Origin: Heterobilharzia americana
Taxonomy: Eukaryota; Platyhelminthes; Trematoda; Strigeidida; Schistosomatidae
Assembly (NCBI GenBank): GCA_944470555.2
Contig: OX104127.1
Coordinates: 151,543,776-151,607,775 of the forward strand
Direction of reading: 5' to 3'
Length of the DNA: 64,000 bases
Shown here: piece after piece, positions 1-12,229 of the stretch
Numbering within the stretch: position 1 is the stretch's first letter
Layout of the letters: every line of letters begins with the position of its first letter
Program-made: the position numbers and the translations under genes
Notes under the pieces: generated by a model
Database searches by the model: none
The model's input: the letters and a program-made list of their open reading frames with translations, nothing else
What the model was told of the DNA's origin: nothing

Positions 1-300
1 CCGTTTTCAAGCACCATAGGCCCCTGCTTGAAGGAACCACCGAAAATTGTCGAATTCAAGGGGTCGGTCCGAACAAATACAAACGTTACTGAGCTCACCG
101 TTCATCCGATTTTGACGTATCATTCGGACTGGGTGAAGCTGCTTAAGGCTGTCACCTAGCATAAAAGACATGTGGTCTACATAAATGTTATGCATTTGCG
201 TCGCCAAGATGTGTCGTTGAATGTTAGGTGTCTAACAGCCGATGAACTGGAAGCTGCTAAACATAAAGTATTGTGGACGGTACAACAGGTGTGTGGTGGG
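1..300 (+). pseudogene. BEL/Pao retrotransposon pol fragment (before integrase), upstream half
   Basis: Read on the + strand, this stretch gives CLKEPPKIVEF, ELTVHPILTYHSDWVKLLKAV, an in-frame stop, then LTADELEAAKHKVLWTVQQ. A serine/aspartate-tryptophan-lysine motif followed by an L-T-x-x-E-L-x-x-A-K block is the usual linker between RNase H and the integrase zinc finger in BEL/Pao polyproteins. The frame is lost near 300, where a CR1-like element with its 3' end towards this side begins. The matching integrase half resumes at about 2994. It starts before the window. It is inactive, with a stop at the codon near 148. Confidence 0.7.
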
Positions 301-2993
301 TTCCAATATCCAATATCCAATATTGATAGTGCGAGCGTAGAAAACTGGTAGTTTTTGATCTCTTGCGTCTAGTTCTTAGGGCTTGGTTCCAGTTGTTCGG
401 TTTACTCCTGCAGTGGACGAGGAAATCCCCTCTGCTTTCTTGCTTTTAGCTTCGGTGAGGTGGATGTTTTGTGGGTTAGTAGGTTGTAATTTGTAGAGTG
501 ATTAGGGAGCTACGGGTTGCTGGGAAGTTTAGAGAACTGCCGTGACTCCTGTCTGTGTAGGTACCTGAAAGAGAATAGTAAGGTAGTGGTAAAGGAATGA
601 AGAGAGAAATAAGGAAGAAAAAAAGAAAAAAAAAAAAAAGAAAAAATAATAATGTAAGGAAGAGAAAAGGGAAGGAGAAGAAAAGGAGGGGTGAAAAGAG
701 AAATGAGAACGAAAGAAAAGTATTTGGGAATTGCCCGAATGGTCGCGTGGGTTTGGTTCCTACAGAAGAATTAGTAGGTAATGTGGGTGTATTAAGGAGA
801 GAGATAGTGAGTGGTAGTTAGGAGGGAGTTGGGGGTACTGAGGTTGGTGACTACCTGAGTACGTCCGTGGTAGTCCATGCGAGGTGACATAACTGTCTAA
901 TCGCCTCTTGAAAGAGTCGATTGAAGGAGCTATAACGATGTGTCGCGGTAAGGCATTCCATAAAGCACATACTCTTAGGGAGAAAAATTTGGACCTGAGT
1001 GTGGTGTTGGCTCTCTGGTGTGCTATCTTAATGGGGTTTCCTCGTGAAGATCGTTCAGTTGCAGGCAAAATTGATTTGTTTGCATGGTCTGCCTGATGGG
1101 CGATCTTGTATGCCATAATGAGGTCACCCCTTTTCCTGCGATAACCCAAGGTAAATAGGTTGAGGTGTTTAAGTCTTTCAGGATACGTCTTTCCCCTTAG
1201 CCCCACAACACATTTTGTTGCAGTTCTTTGTATTCTTTCAAGGAGATTAGAGTCTCTCTTGAGTGTTGGAGGAGCCACCGTATTGAAGACCTCTAGGTGC
1301 GGCCGCACGTAGGATTTGAAAATGGTGAGGAAGAGTTCGGGAGTGAGGGCGCCAAGCTGTCTACGCAGAAAGTGTAGAATGGCGTTCGCTCTGGTTGTCA
1401 TACCTTTGTAGTTGGAGCTGGTGTCCAAGGTGTCGGAGAAGTTGAGCCCCAAATCTTTCTCCATGGACACTCTGGTGATAGCACGGTTGCTCAACATGTA
1501 CTGGAAGTCGGTCGTACTTGCCTCATTTTTACTGATGTGCATTACTTTGCACTTTTCCAGGTTGAAGCTCAGGCCATTTTCCGACGACCAGAGCTCGAGT
1601 TGCTGCAAGTCCTTTTGTAGTGCTGCACAATCAGCTTCTTCGTTTACCACCCTCCAAATTTTTATGTCGTCAGCGAAGAGGAGGATGGGTGAGGATATTT
1701 TGTCTGGCAGATCGTTGACAAACAGGAGGAACAGAAGCGGTCCTAGGATTGCTCCTTGGGATACTCCTGACGTCGAGGGTCTCCACTCCGACCTTATTCT
1801 GTTCACTTTAGTGCAGAACTGCCTCCCTTCCAGGTACTCCTTGAACCAAGAGAGTAGGGGTCCACTTATACCAGCTGACATGATCTTGTGAAGCAGTACT
1901 GTGGGTGGGACACTGTCAAATGCTTTGGCTAGGTCGAGAAATACAACATGTACAGGTTTTCTATTATCCCAGCTTTGTGTCCAGTCGTCCCAGGCGGTTA
2001 GTAAGTTGGTGGCACATGAGCGACCACTACGAAAGCCGTGCTGAGCAGTATGGACAGTGTTTTCCTATTGAGGAATTCCCAGATGGTGTCAGCTACCAGG
2101 CTTTCCAACACTTTCGACACAATAGGGAGTAGGGCAATCGGCCTGTAGCTGCCAGGGCTTTTTCTGTCTCCTCCCTTGAAGATGGGTGACAAGATGGCGC
2201 TCTTCCATTCTTTAGGGAGTTTGCACGAGTCTATTGAGTGCTCAAAGAGGTTGCGAAGTGGTTTGGTAAGCACCTCGGCGCAGTTTTTCAGAACCACTGG
2301 TTTCAGGTTATCGCAGCCAGGGGACTTGCCCGGACGTAGCCTAGATAGCTTCTCGAACACCTTTTTCTCTGTAATAGAGACGTGACAGAGGTATTCGTTA
2401 TTTGCGACCTGGTCGGTGTCGTAGCGAGTCGGTGTGGATCTTGTGTCAGTGCTGAGTTGGGCTTGGAAGTGTGAGCTCAAAAGCTCGGCAATCTCTAGAC
2501 TGCTTAGCACACTCCCGTCATGGCCTGTGACAAGATTCACTCCCTTACTGGTCGACTTTCTTCTTGACATGAAGCGGTACAGTTTTTGGGGTTGCTTTGT
2601 AACCTCGCTGCCAAGTTTGTTTGGTAGGAAAATCTGTCGCCAGCCTCTAATGTTACAGAGATTGCGAATCCTTTTGTAGTTCAAGAAGTCAGACTCCCTG
2701 CGTGATGTACGCCACTTGAACCAAGCCTGCTTCTTGCTCCGGATAAGCCTCTCTGTCCCACGCTTTAACCATGAGGTTCTCATTGATTGTCTGTGTGTTA
2801 CTTCTGGTACACTGTGACTGATGGCCCCGGTGATTATTTTCTTCACCTCCAACCAGTGTTCATCTATTGTGAGATGAGTCCAGTCCACTGGCCATGATGC
2901 ATTCATGAGGTAGTCCCTCATGAGCTCATAGTTGGCCTTGCTGTAGCAAGAGGTGTTGGAGAAAAGGGTAGTTGTGAGACTGAAGAAGACGAG
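301..2993 (-). mobile_element. CR1-like non-LTR retrotransposon A (RT region and 3' end, one frameshift)
   Basis: On the - strand, 2990 to 2060 encodes the endonuclease-RT linker and the first RT blocks (GKSPGCDNLKPVVLKNCAEV, then SYRPIALLPIVSKVLESLVA). After a one-base frameshift near 2055-2062 the RT continues with QHGFRSGRSCATNLL, FLDLAKAFDSVPP, GVSQGAILGPLLFLLFVNDL and the catalytic LLFADDIKIW, followed by a normal CR1-type C-terminus ending near 760. The 3' UTR (760-320) has a pyrimidine-rich tract, seen as purines at 597-720 on the + strand. It ends in a short tail of repeated ATTGGAT at about 301-325. The endonuclease domain is missing, so the copy is 5'-truncated. It sits inside a BEL/Pao element, interrupting it. 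The catalytic FADD box is intact, but the frameshift and 5' truncation make it non-autonomous. Confidence 0.85.
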
Positions 2994-4060
2994 TTGCGGA
3001 GGTTGTCACCTATATTTATGGACGGATCGGTCTGCGTCGGTGTGAGGCTGAACTATTCCGGCTATCCACCCACTTTTAAGCATCCGGTTATCCTTCCCAG
3101 ACATCACTCCATGACTGAGCTGACCATAAGGCATTATCATATCATAAAGGGATATACTGGTACTTCAAAAGTCCTGGCCACTCTACGAAGAAGCTATCGG
3201 ATAATTAAGGGGATCATTGTGGTTAAACGTGTGATAAGAGAGTGCAGAGTGTCGACGATTGAAAGCTGCACCGGGTCAGTAAATGACGGCCCCCTTACCG
3301 GTCTGTAGCGTGCAGAGAGCATGGTTTTGCCTCTCGTCAGCTGGGAATTGATTATTTTAGACCACTCACTGCTCGCCAGGGAGGGAAAGAGGAAAGGAAG
3401 TACGGGTGTGTGTTTGCTTGTCTTCAGAGGCGAGCCATACGTTAAGAGGTGGTTTTCAACCTGGGCACTGATGCCTCCATAATGGCTGTAATGAGGTACG
3501 TAGGAAGAAGAGGAACCCCTGCTAAGATATACAGTGATAATGCTTCTAACTTTGTTGGAGCGACCTCGGAACTAAGACAACTGGTGGGTGTGGGATAGAC
3601 AGCGAACCAATGATGCTATGGTGACAAAGGGATATTATGCAGTCATCGAGGTGGAATATAGGAAAGGGCGATACGTTGTGTATACAGGTTACTGATGGTT
3701 ATATCCAAAGAGCAGACTCTGCATAATGACACATTAGCCACCTACTTCGTGGAGATAGAAAGAATTTTCAGCAATCGTCCTATTGTCCCCATGATGGCCG
3801 ACCCGAGAGATAAATTAGCTCACCCCCAATGGCTTACTGTTATTGAGAGATGGTGGAGGAACAGTCGTGGAGGGTGCCACTGCCTATAGGCACGTGAGAC
3901 GTTGGAAACAAGTTAATTACCTAGCTGATGTATTTTGGAGCCGATGGACTAAAGAGTATATGCCGTGCTTGCAAACTCGTCAGAAGTGGTTAGGAAAGAA
4001 AAGAAATTTCAGAGAAGATGTAGTGCCTGTGGCCCCTGAAAAAACACCACCTGGTTCCTG
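2994..4060 (+). pseudogene. BEL/Pao retrotransposon integrase fragment, downstream half
   Basis: The start gives VGVRLNYSGYPPTFKHPVIL, then HHSMTELTIRHYH and a zinc-finger-like region: the H2C2 head of a BEL/Pao integrase. Further along are LGTDASIMAVMRYVGRRGTP with YSDNASNFVGA (catalytic core with the second aspartate), ATYFVEIERIFSNRPIVP, and the C-terminal block RRWKQVNYLADVFWSRW ending in KRNF and a proline-rich stretch. Stops and frame changes occur around 3310-3450 and 3590-3700. This is the downstream partner of the fragment at 1-300, separated by CR1-like element A. It cannot encode an active enzyme. Confidence 0.8.
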
Positions 4061-5808
4061 ACATTTGGGAGTGGTCGAAACATACGAGAAGGACGGAGAT
4101 GGTCTAGTAAGAACGGTGATGGTGCGCGCAAAGGAGGTTACCGTGAGAAGAGACGTACGTAAGCTTTGTATTCTTGAGGGAGTCGAAGAAAGATAGAGTA
4201 TGGAGGCAGCTGTGTAGAAAGAGCCATGGCTGAATGCATTGAGAGGTGTTTTTGCATGTCTGGAAGGATTTTGGCGGCCGATGTAAGGAAAAAATGATCT
4301 GAAAATCCCTCCTGATCATCTCATTTGATAGTTTTGACATTTATTAGAATATTTTTACCCTCGTTATTGATGGTGTACCTTTGGCCCTAGCCATTGTAAT
4401 GTTATTTGGTTGTTTGACTGTCTTCTTTCACCGTTTACTTATTATTTGCCTTTGTACAATTGGGACTTATCATAAATGTTTCACTTTCTATTGTGTAACG
4501 CTGGACTGTTGACAAGGCGATGTTGTTTTACTGTGTCTGACATTTTGTTTTCGTCCAATTTACGGTTGTACTGTGATTTGACTGTTTGTCTTTTGACTGT
4601 CTACTAGAAACGTTTATTTGTTGGTTTGGTTCTGGCAGACAGAGTTTTGATCCATTCTGTTGAGGATATTCTCATTGACTGTCAGGTACTTAACAGCTGT
4701 GTTTGTTTAACCAGTTTTTGGCGTATAGTGCGTATTTGCACCCGAGAACGTTTTGGACTGTATAGTCACCCAACGGCACTGTTGAGGTATTTCGTAATTT
4801 TGATATAACTTATGGTTGCTTTGATAGTACCACAGATTTTGTTACGAATCTACCACTGGATTACTACAAACCATGTTTTGATATTCTGATCCAAACTTTG
4901 ACTGTGCATCACTCGCGGAAGTTCGGAAGCCACTCAGTAGAACGCAGGAACTAGTCAGATTCACGTCAGTTGGCACCGCCTAGTTATTTCTTGCATTCAG
5001 GCCAAGACTATTGGATTTTGGCAGTTACAGACGGCATGAGGGTTCCGTAAGTCTCCACGTAGTGCAGGTGAATATCCATTCAAGCGTTACTATTCACAGC
5101 AATATACATTTATGCCATCAGAATTTAATATTGTGGTGCAAAGGAATAGACATTTAAAGGGCTGCAGACCAATGGCAATGCGTCTCCCCTACAGTTCACG
5201 TTAAGGTATGCAGCATTATAAAGGAGGTATATTCACTGCTTTATAAAGTACTAGAGATGCATAGCATTGTTGTTAACATGTTCACTCTAAAATTAATAGC
5301 TGAGTTGATCTCCTGTATTTTATTGTCTGTCCAGATTTTAGTTGCCAATATGACCGTCCTGAAATTCGGCGATTGATAAGTGTTCATACGGTGACAGAGT
5401 CAAATGAGTGAGTGGGATTGGTAATTCCTATTTATTGGGCAGTAATTTTTGTGGGAGCACAGTTCCACTGCTTCACAAAACAATCGAATGTCGAGAATTA
5501 GTAATATATATTCCTTATTTGTGTCCTGCTGCCATAGCTGAAAGCTTGATGATGTGGGTCTTGAAGGATTCAACTTAAATCCTTCGTTCCTTTAGCGTTC
5601 ACATTTCCAGGTGATTCGATAGGTTTAAACCATGGTCCAGTTTCTTCATAACCAAATAATATCCTGATGTTGCCACTATCCGAGATTTTGGCGGAGAAAA
5701 ACAAAAAAGCAGGTGTAGCCTCTGCACCTATGAGCTTGAAAATTGTCTATACGTTGAGAGGGCCTAATACGTCTATGGTTTTAATAATAATAAATAATGA
5801 ATTTTAAG
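4061..5808. other. Unrecognised stretch downstream of BEL/Pao integrase
   Basis: No gene recognised. The part nearest the integrase could be the 3' untranslated region and LTR of the BEL/Pao element. With no second LTR copy in the window this cannot be shown. A short AAT-rich microsatellite lies at about 5780-5800, at the outer edge of the P1 repeat arm. Confidence 0.5.
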
Positions 5809-7940
5809 TCTCACACTAGTAACTTAACATGAGAGAAGCCAGTTTACAGGCATCCTCAAATTGATATATTTCGAAAAATCTACAAGATTTTACACGTCCT
5901 GAATAGTACAGAGAGGAGATCGTTCATCTCCACCAAAAACATCAGATTACGGTTACCGGGGAAGGAAAACACCACTTATCGGCATGTGCAGTGCGTCAAA
6001 GTGAGGGCAATAAAAACTTCCATTCCCACATAATGGATTTAACATGACAGATGCCAGTTCACAAGCACCGTCAAAATTATGACTTTGAAAGTTTACAGAA
6101 TAGTACCGGGAACTACATAACTCACATAGCAAGTTATTGGCATGCACAAACTTATTAAAACGCTGCAAACCAAGAGACGGGTATGAATTCCCATTTGTCA
6201 TTACTATATTCCCATTCATCCTATAATGGTATTTATTCTTCTTACTTCTGACTTTACGTTTTCGAACTTTAACAAAAGCTCTCCCTATCATCTATTCCCC
6301 ATGAACCTACCAGTGTTTATTCTTCCGTGCCGTTTACTTTTTCCTAATCTTTTACTAATACATATCATTCTTCTTCCTTTTTTCGTTTTCTTTCTCTATT
6401 TCGTTTCTCTCTGCACCTTCTCTCCCTTGATTTATCTGCGCATATTTTTCATCTCCTTTTTACAACCAGTCCGACCAATTGTCTGTTGGCACGACATTTG
6501 AGGAACCCATCTGCACCACAGTCCTCGGAAGAAAAAGCAAGCAAACAAACAACACTCCCTACGAATCTAAACAACACCCAACCGCCCCTCGGGCTAACCA
6601 GAGCTACAGCAGTCGAGTGGGTGGACCTACTGCATTGGAATCCCCTGAAGACCTGGAACCGTTCCGCAGGACCTAGAAGCGAGCACGAAGAAACCAATTG
6701 GTTTACACCAGCTCGTTAAAGGACATCGGACATTGGATATTGGATAGGTTCTACTATCAACGACAAAAGCGCGCAATACACGAAGTTTGCGTTATAACCG
6801 GACGACGTTGTTATCCATTTGCATAGTTTCCTATTTAGCAATATAAACATCCAGTCACCAGAAAGTTCTTCAGTTTTAAGCTTTGCAAACCACAAGGGGC
6901 CTATTTATATGATCTAGAGTATCAGTAAGTATCCACAGTCATATAACCAAGGTGAGTGTCTAAATCCATGCATTTCCAGTTAACCATATGGTTTAAAGGT
7001 AGTATACATTAATCCCACTGGGAGTACTTCTAGTAGTAGATGGAGGTAGACGTTGAGATGGTTAGTAGTCCAAATGGCAGCAGTTATATATGGGCTTCAG
7101 GCATCGTTCATATTGGCGTAAGCGGCATCATTCGAGAAGTATGTTTGATGCATGGTAACTTTAAGTTGAAAAGATCACTGTAGAACATTTAGTATGGAAT
7201 TACTGCAGGTAAGTCATATTCCGAGCCAATAGGTATATTGGTTTCTCGTTTGATCATTTGTTCAGAATATTTGTGTCACTATGGCTGTTGGGAAACTTTA
7301 GACGGTTCGTCGCAAGAAGAATCCTGAACAGCTGATGGGTTAATTGTGAAGATATTCCAGAAACCGCGAAAGGTTGGTAGCAGTCCAATAATTCATGGAG
7401 TCAAACAGCAGGTATTATTTCCACTTGGTAGATATGTCCAGATTGAAATTCAGCATCGAATGTCGTCATCGAGCTGTTGCTGTAAAATAAAAAAGAAAGA
7501 AGAAGCATGAGCAGATGGAGGAAAGGGAATTACCACGCAGACCGGCTTGGAAAAGAGAGGAGTTCCTATACTTTTAGACTTATCCGAACTTTATGTACAT
7601 TTTCATGTATGCATGTGTGATTAACCACATAGTTTTTCTACTATCAGATTCTTCAAGCTTTTCTGTCTGGGGTGTATCGTAGTAGCTTTGAGAGGGGACC
7701 AGTGTACATAAAGTTCATTATAGTGAGGAGGGGAGCCAGTACTCACACCATTGTAGGCAATCGTCAACCCATAAGTGCAGGAGGAACTCCAGGGCTATAA
7801 TAGCTCTGTTTCATACATTTAGAGGTCCAAGCATATCCTCATTAGCCCAGGATGCATAGATGGTGGCTAATTGAGCGATAGACTCGTCATTTATTGGTAG
7901 CCTATTAAGTGAAGAGCGGAAAATTGTCAACAAGCTTGCC
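5809..7940. repeat. Left arm of inverted repeat P1 (2132 bp)
   Basis: The reverse complement matches 17169-19300 without net insertion or deletion (mirror centre about 12554.5). Wherever I compared the arms away from the edges they were identical. Mismatches appear only in the last 20 bases at the inner edge and at 5820. The arm carries, on the - strand, the C-terminal codons (7940-7811) and long 3' region of CR1-like element B. Nested in opposite orientation is the 3' end of another CR1-like element (about 6300-6750). Open frames in this arm have exact twins in the other arm and no recognisable family, so I treat them as chance frames. Confidence 0.9.
6300..6750 (+). mobile_element. CR1-like 3' UTR and tail, nested in P1 left arm
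   Basis: A pyrimidine-rich block (6310-6470) is followed by a short unique stretch and a GGATATTGGATAGG tail near 6733-6750. The layout and tail match the 3' end of CR1-like element A, read on the opposite strand at 720-301. It is a 5'-truncated insertion with no coding sequence. Its left limit is uncertain. Confidence 0.6.
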
Positions 7941-10465
7941 ACACGAGTTTCTTCTGGAAGCCTGTTTCAAAATGTGTGCGAGTTCATTAAGGAAGAAATC
8001 TCGCAAGCTCATCGTACAACACTGTCTCATAAACCTAGTCAAAGTGTTTGATTCACATGCTTCCCTAGGTAAACTGTTTCACATCTAGGCATATTTAATC
8101 ACAAAATGCTCTTCCTAATGACTTTTGAAATGCCTAATTACCACTGTTGCAGTTACGTTTCTTAATCCATATGGGGTTTTATTTACGAGCCACATGTCTA
8201 TGCATGTACTACAAGTTGACCTGTTGAAGAGTTTATAAAACAGTATGTTTCAGTTTGAGCTTTTGTTTCCATAGCGGTCCAAGTCCTAGGATGTTGCACA
8301 TGATGGCATATTTTACATCGTTATTCGTGCTGAGTATTCTCATTGTAAAGTATCTCTGCACTCCTTTGACGTGGAGTTTATCCATAACCCCTATACTGCT
8401 GTAAATAAATGAAAAATATTCGAGCAGTGGTTGGATAAATGGTTTATACGGGATAACTCTAGATTCGGTGCTGCAGAAGTTTCGTAATAAGAAACCCATC
8501 AGTTTGCATGATTTCGACGCCTGTGTGGATACGTACTCAGAGAAGGTTAGGTTGTGAGAGCATTGCAGCACCAAGTCTTGTAGTGACTTCAGCTCTGGGA
8601 GTGAATGCCCGGTTATCCTTAAGTTTAGTTCGAGTGTATAGTCACCTATGCATATCCAGCCACATTTTTCTATGTTAAATTTGAGTCACATGGTGCTGCG
8701 CTATTCGCTAACATATCTTAGTTCCTCTTGCATGGAGATAATGGTCAAGGCTAAGTCACTGCTAAGACACGTGTACACTACTTTTAGGTCATCCTCATAC
8801 AAGAATGGCTGGCCTACCTTGAAACACTCACATATGCTATTGATGTATGTTATGGAGAGGAGTGGACCTAGGGCACTGTCCTAGACAACTCCACTGGCTA
8901 TTGGTCTGTGCTTTGAGATAGTTATGTGGTAACGGTTACGCAGAAGAGATTTTAATCAGTTTGAGAGTGGATTACACACTCCAAGGTATTTTAGCCTACT
9001 GATAAGCAAATTGTGTAGGACTCTGTCGAAGGCTTTGGTGATGTCGAAATAAAGTGTGATCACTAGCTTTTCCCGATCCCTTTTGCTAGTGATCTCATTA
9101 AAAAAGTCAACCAGGTTCGTAGTGGGTCTCCTTTCTAGAAATCCATATTGTGACAGGTTTATGTGGTTAGATTCCAGCAGGTAATCAGACATTTGATTTT
9201 TAATCACCTTTTCCATAATCCTTGAGATGACCGGGGTTATATTAATTGGTCTGTAATCGCTAATGCTGGTCTTGGCCCCTGACTTATGTTTTGGTAGTAT
9301 ATAAATAGTTTTCCACTCGTCAGGATATGTCCCAAAATCAAATGAGGGGGTAAATATTTTGAGTAATAAAACTGCCATATCCATGCCAGCCTTTCTAAAA
9401 GTTATTGACGATATCTCGTCTGTCCCGCATCTAACACTTGCTTTTACGGTTTTAATCGCATCATTAGTGTCACTCACGCTGAATTCTATGCTCCCATCGT
9501 ACTACTACTTGTAGTGGCTATCTCGATGTCTGGAGCTAGGGGCATGTTATTACTATTGAGAAACCACTCACTGAGAAGTTCACAAATCACCTGTGGATCA
9601 TGGTAACCTATACCTTTATGCTCTGAATGATTTGTTAAAAAGTCTTTTGTTTTTTTCGCTTTCGCAGGATACTGCAAAGGTTTTGCGTTTTAGACAAACT
9701 ATCAAGGGTCCTACGCTCTTTAGCCAGTGCTTTTATTCGGCGCCTTTCTTGAAGTGAAAGGAATATTGTATCTGATTCAGTACATGAAATTCTTTGAAAA
9801 CGAAGTACTTTTTCTTAGTTTGCTTCGAGTTTTTCTATCTATTTATAAAGTTGTTTTCAGACTGACTTTGTTGGGTGCAGTTGTTTCCCGAGCGGAGCTA
9901 ACATTCCTGTAAAACTCGTCGAGGGTTTGAGACAGGTTTTCCCTAATGAAGAAGTTCTCTCAGTCAGATTATCTTATAAGTGTCTCGAGGAGCACCCAGT
10001 CGGCACTCTTGATGTCCTTGTATTGGTTGTACTTCGGTGTTACTTCGTGTGCCCCCTCGCGAGCTACTGGAAGTGGTAGAGCGCAAAATATTTCGATATG
10101 ATCGCTGTTTGTAAATTTTTCCCTACCTCTACGGACAGTGGCTCAATGTTGTGACAAAGTGTGAGGTCAAGGGTGTCATTGTTTCTCATAGGGGCCGCAT
10201 GTATTGCTGCCAACCGTTTGTCAATGGCTGCTCGGAGTTTGCGGGACCTGTGCGTATGTTCCAGTCTACTCCATGGAGGTCGGGGTCACTACAGATTGTC
10301 CTAAAATCGAAGTCTAGAGTGGCGGCGTGCTCGAATGTTACGCAGATGATCTCATCAACTGCTATGGGGACGTTTGGTGTCCTGCACAAACGTTCGGTGA
10401 AGAGCTTGTGTTTGCTGATGGTTGCTCTTATCCATGCACACTCAGGAGTTTTATCTGGTTCAGGC
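7811..10465 (-). mobile_element. CR1-like non-LTR retrotransposon B, degenerate
   Basis: Read on the - strand from about 10440: endonuclease remnant with HGVDWNIRTGPANSEQPL (10260-10200), then the RT with DEWKTIYILPKHKSG, DYRPINITPVISRIMEKVI, QYGFLERRPTTNLVDFF, LYFDITKAFDRVLHN (about 9300-9000), the catalytic box changed to FLYEDDLKVVY (near 8810), and a C-terminus NRLPEETRVASLLTIFRSSL ending in a TGA at 7813-7811. Several stops and frameshifts between 8950 and 8000 show it is dead. Its last 130 coding bases and 3' region form the left arm of P1, and a 5'-truncated copy on the other strand forms the right arm. Its 5' end abuts an RTE-like remnant at 10466. Confidence 0.75.
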
Positions 10466-10860
10466 CGACATGTCTTCACTCGACGAAAGCGAAAGTAAGA
10501 ATGGGGACATAGACTGCCTGCGCTCGATACTGAAAATGAGATCAGGAAGAATAAATAACAAGGAACTCTGGCAACGAACTAACCAAGAAGCTATCTCCCA
10601 ACAAATACGCTGAAGCAAGTGGAGGTAGATTGGGCATACACCGAGAAGACCGATTGGAGACATCACATGCCAGGCCTTCGAGCGGAATCCAAAGGGGGAA
10701 CGACAAGTTAGGCATCTGAGGGTGAGATGGATGAGATCGTATGAGGAAGAAATGAAAGCTTATGGGTAGTCATGGGACAAAGTTTAAATGACTGGACCTA
10801 GTGAAAGACCACTGAGACTACAAGTCACTTGATCGCGCCATTGGTAAGGCGTACAAACTG
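10466..10860 (+). mobile_element. Internally deleted RTE-like element (5' end joined to 3' end)
   Basis: Bases 10469-10512 (TGTCTTCACTCGACGAAAGC and on to AAGAATGGGGACAT) resemble the start of the RTE-like element D at 38810-38765 (- strand). The next bases, from about 10513, jump to the C-terminal part of the same element family: NNKELWQRTNQEAISQQIR, WRWIGHTPRRPIGDITCQAF and GRP-like residues, equivalent to 36110-35800. The roughly 2.6 kb between these (most of the endonuclease and the RT) is missing. Either a single old element lost its middle, or this represents a non-autonomous family. Similarity fades by about 10860. Confidence 0.65.
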
Positions 10861-12229
10861 TCACAATTGTCCGACTTCTCATTTCAGTCTACTTGGAGAA
10901 CCGCATCTACTTTCGGCTGTAAAGTACTCTATGATGCACATAGACCTAAGGGAAACAGGCTGAACCTGAGCTTGTTTTCAGAATTCCGATATGCCACCCT
11001 AGCTTAGTTCTCTTGTGGTTAACCCTAAGTCGCAGTTCGTGTTGGTTTGTTCGTACTACACGCTTAGAGGGTGAAACCCTGTGCCACTTTAGGGGTTTGG
11101 GGCGGGGCCGCACTGGATTCACCACTGATTCAAGATCCCGTTATCCTAAAAGGCCGTTTGAGGTAAAGGCACGTCCAGGCAGTTACGCCACTTGGCACAC
11201 ATTGGTGCTATTTAGCGTTCCTCGCGAGCCATTTCTCTGCCAACTAATCCAGGCATCTCAGTGCTTCGCAACGACTCATTAAGTATACGATTCCTAACTG
11301 GATTTGCTGCCAAGTTCTTTCTCATTCTCACCCTTGTAAGTATTTAAGTATTTAACCTAGTGATCTCGTCCATCTGGGCACTTGTCCATTTTTCATATTC
11401 ATTACCTTTATTTATTCTTGTTATAGACTTCTGCCTACATGTGGAATGGACGTCAAATTTCACCCGTATCGATCCTGCAACACGCTCGATTCAGCTCGTA
11501 ACATTCTGACCGGACAATGCAGAAAAACGATTTCTGCGCGCTGAAGCCTGTTTTTAAGAACAAGGTGCCAGGAATCATCATCCTAAATTTCTTGTTGTTA
11601 TATGGTGCCTGCGGTGGAAATCAAACAGTTACGTTACAGCGGATATGTTGAATCTTGACTCAAGTGACCAAAATGAACTGTTAAAAACAGCCATCTTGAC
11701 GAAGAGCTATCTTACAAATACTTCAAGCTTGAATAAATTGGTCCATAACGTAGAATTGGTGAACCATTCAGCCACTAGTGAGGTTGCAGGAACGAGGTGA
11801 TTAAGTGGTCAACACACGTTTAATAATGACCTCTTCTGGGAACTTTTTCGTCAGAACTTACCATATTAGGTATAACGATGCTGGTGACACTTCAGATAGC
11901 TGCGATGAACGACTTGGGGGTTTCGGGTGATAGGGTATTAACTTCTTGAAGACCCGTCCACAAAGTGTTTCCTGTAAACGAAAAACCTGTAGTGAACATT
12001 CATAAGCGTCAAACAAAGGTAGAATAACTTGATTCCCTTTTTTGCCAACTTTGTATAACCAAGACGCACGTTTATTGACCGATAAAGTGGCAGCTACTCT
12101 AGACTGTCCGCAACCATCCACTCTCAAGTAATGCTGCAATTTCAACATCCTGGCAAGGCATTACCGAAGGTTTACTCTAGAACTTACCTCTCTTTTGAGA
12201 CCACTGACGGATCTGGTTCGTGGCCACAA
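10861..12229. other. Unrecognised; possible Ty3/gypsy LTR and leader
   Basis: No coding region recognised. The stretch about 11015-11500 begins with TGTGGTTAACC and ends with CTCGTAACA followed by TTCTGACCGG. This could be a 5' LTR and primer-binding site of the gypsy element downstream. There is no second copy in the window to confirm it. Open frames here (11013-11282 +, 11858-12148 -) match no family I know. Confidence 0.3.

Noticed and set aside
1412..1891. 159-codon + strand frame
   Set aside because: It is the complement of the CR1-like A reverse transcriptase, which reads on the - strand with clear motifs.
5953..6719. Several open frames (up to 113 codons) with exact twins at 18412-19156
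   Set aside because: They are identical because they lie in the two arms of P1, on both strands over the same bases, with no recognisable domain. They overlap a CR1-like 3' UTR, so conservation is not evidence of coding.
11015..11500. A firm gypsy 5' LTR call
   Set aside because: TG...CA-like ends and a following stretch that might be a primer-binding site exist, but no second LTR copy is present, so I only mention it as a possibility.
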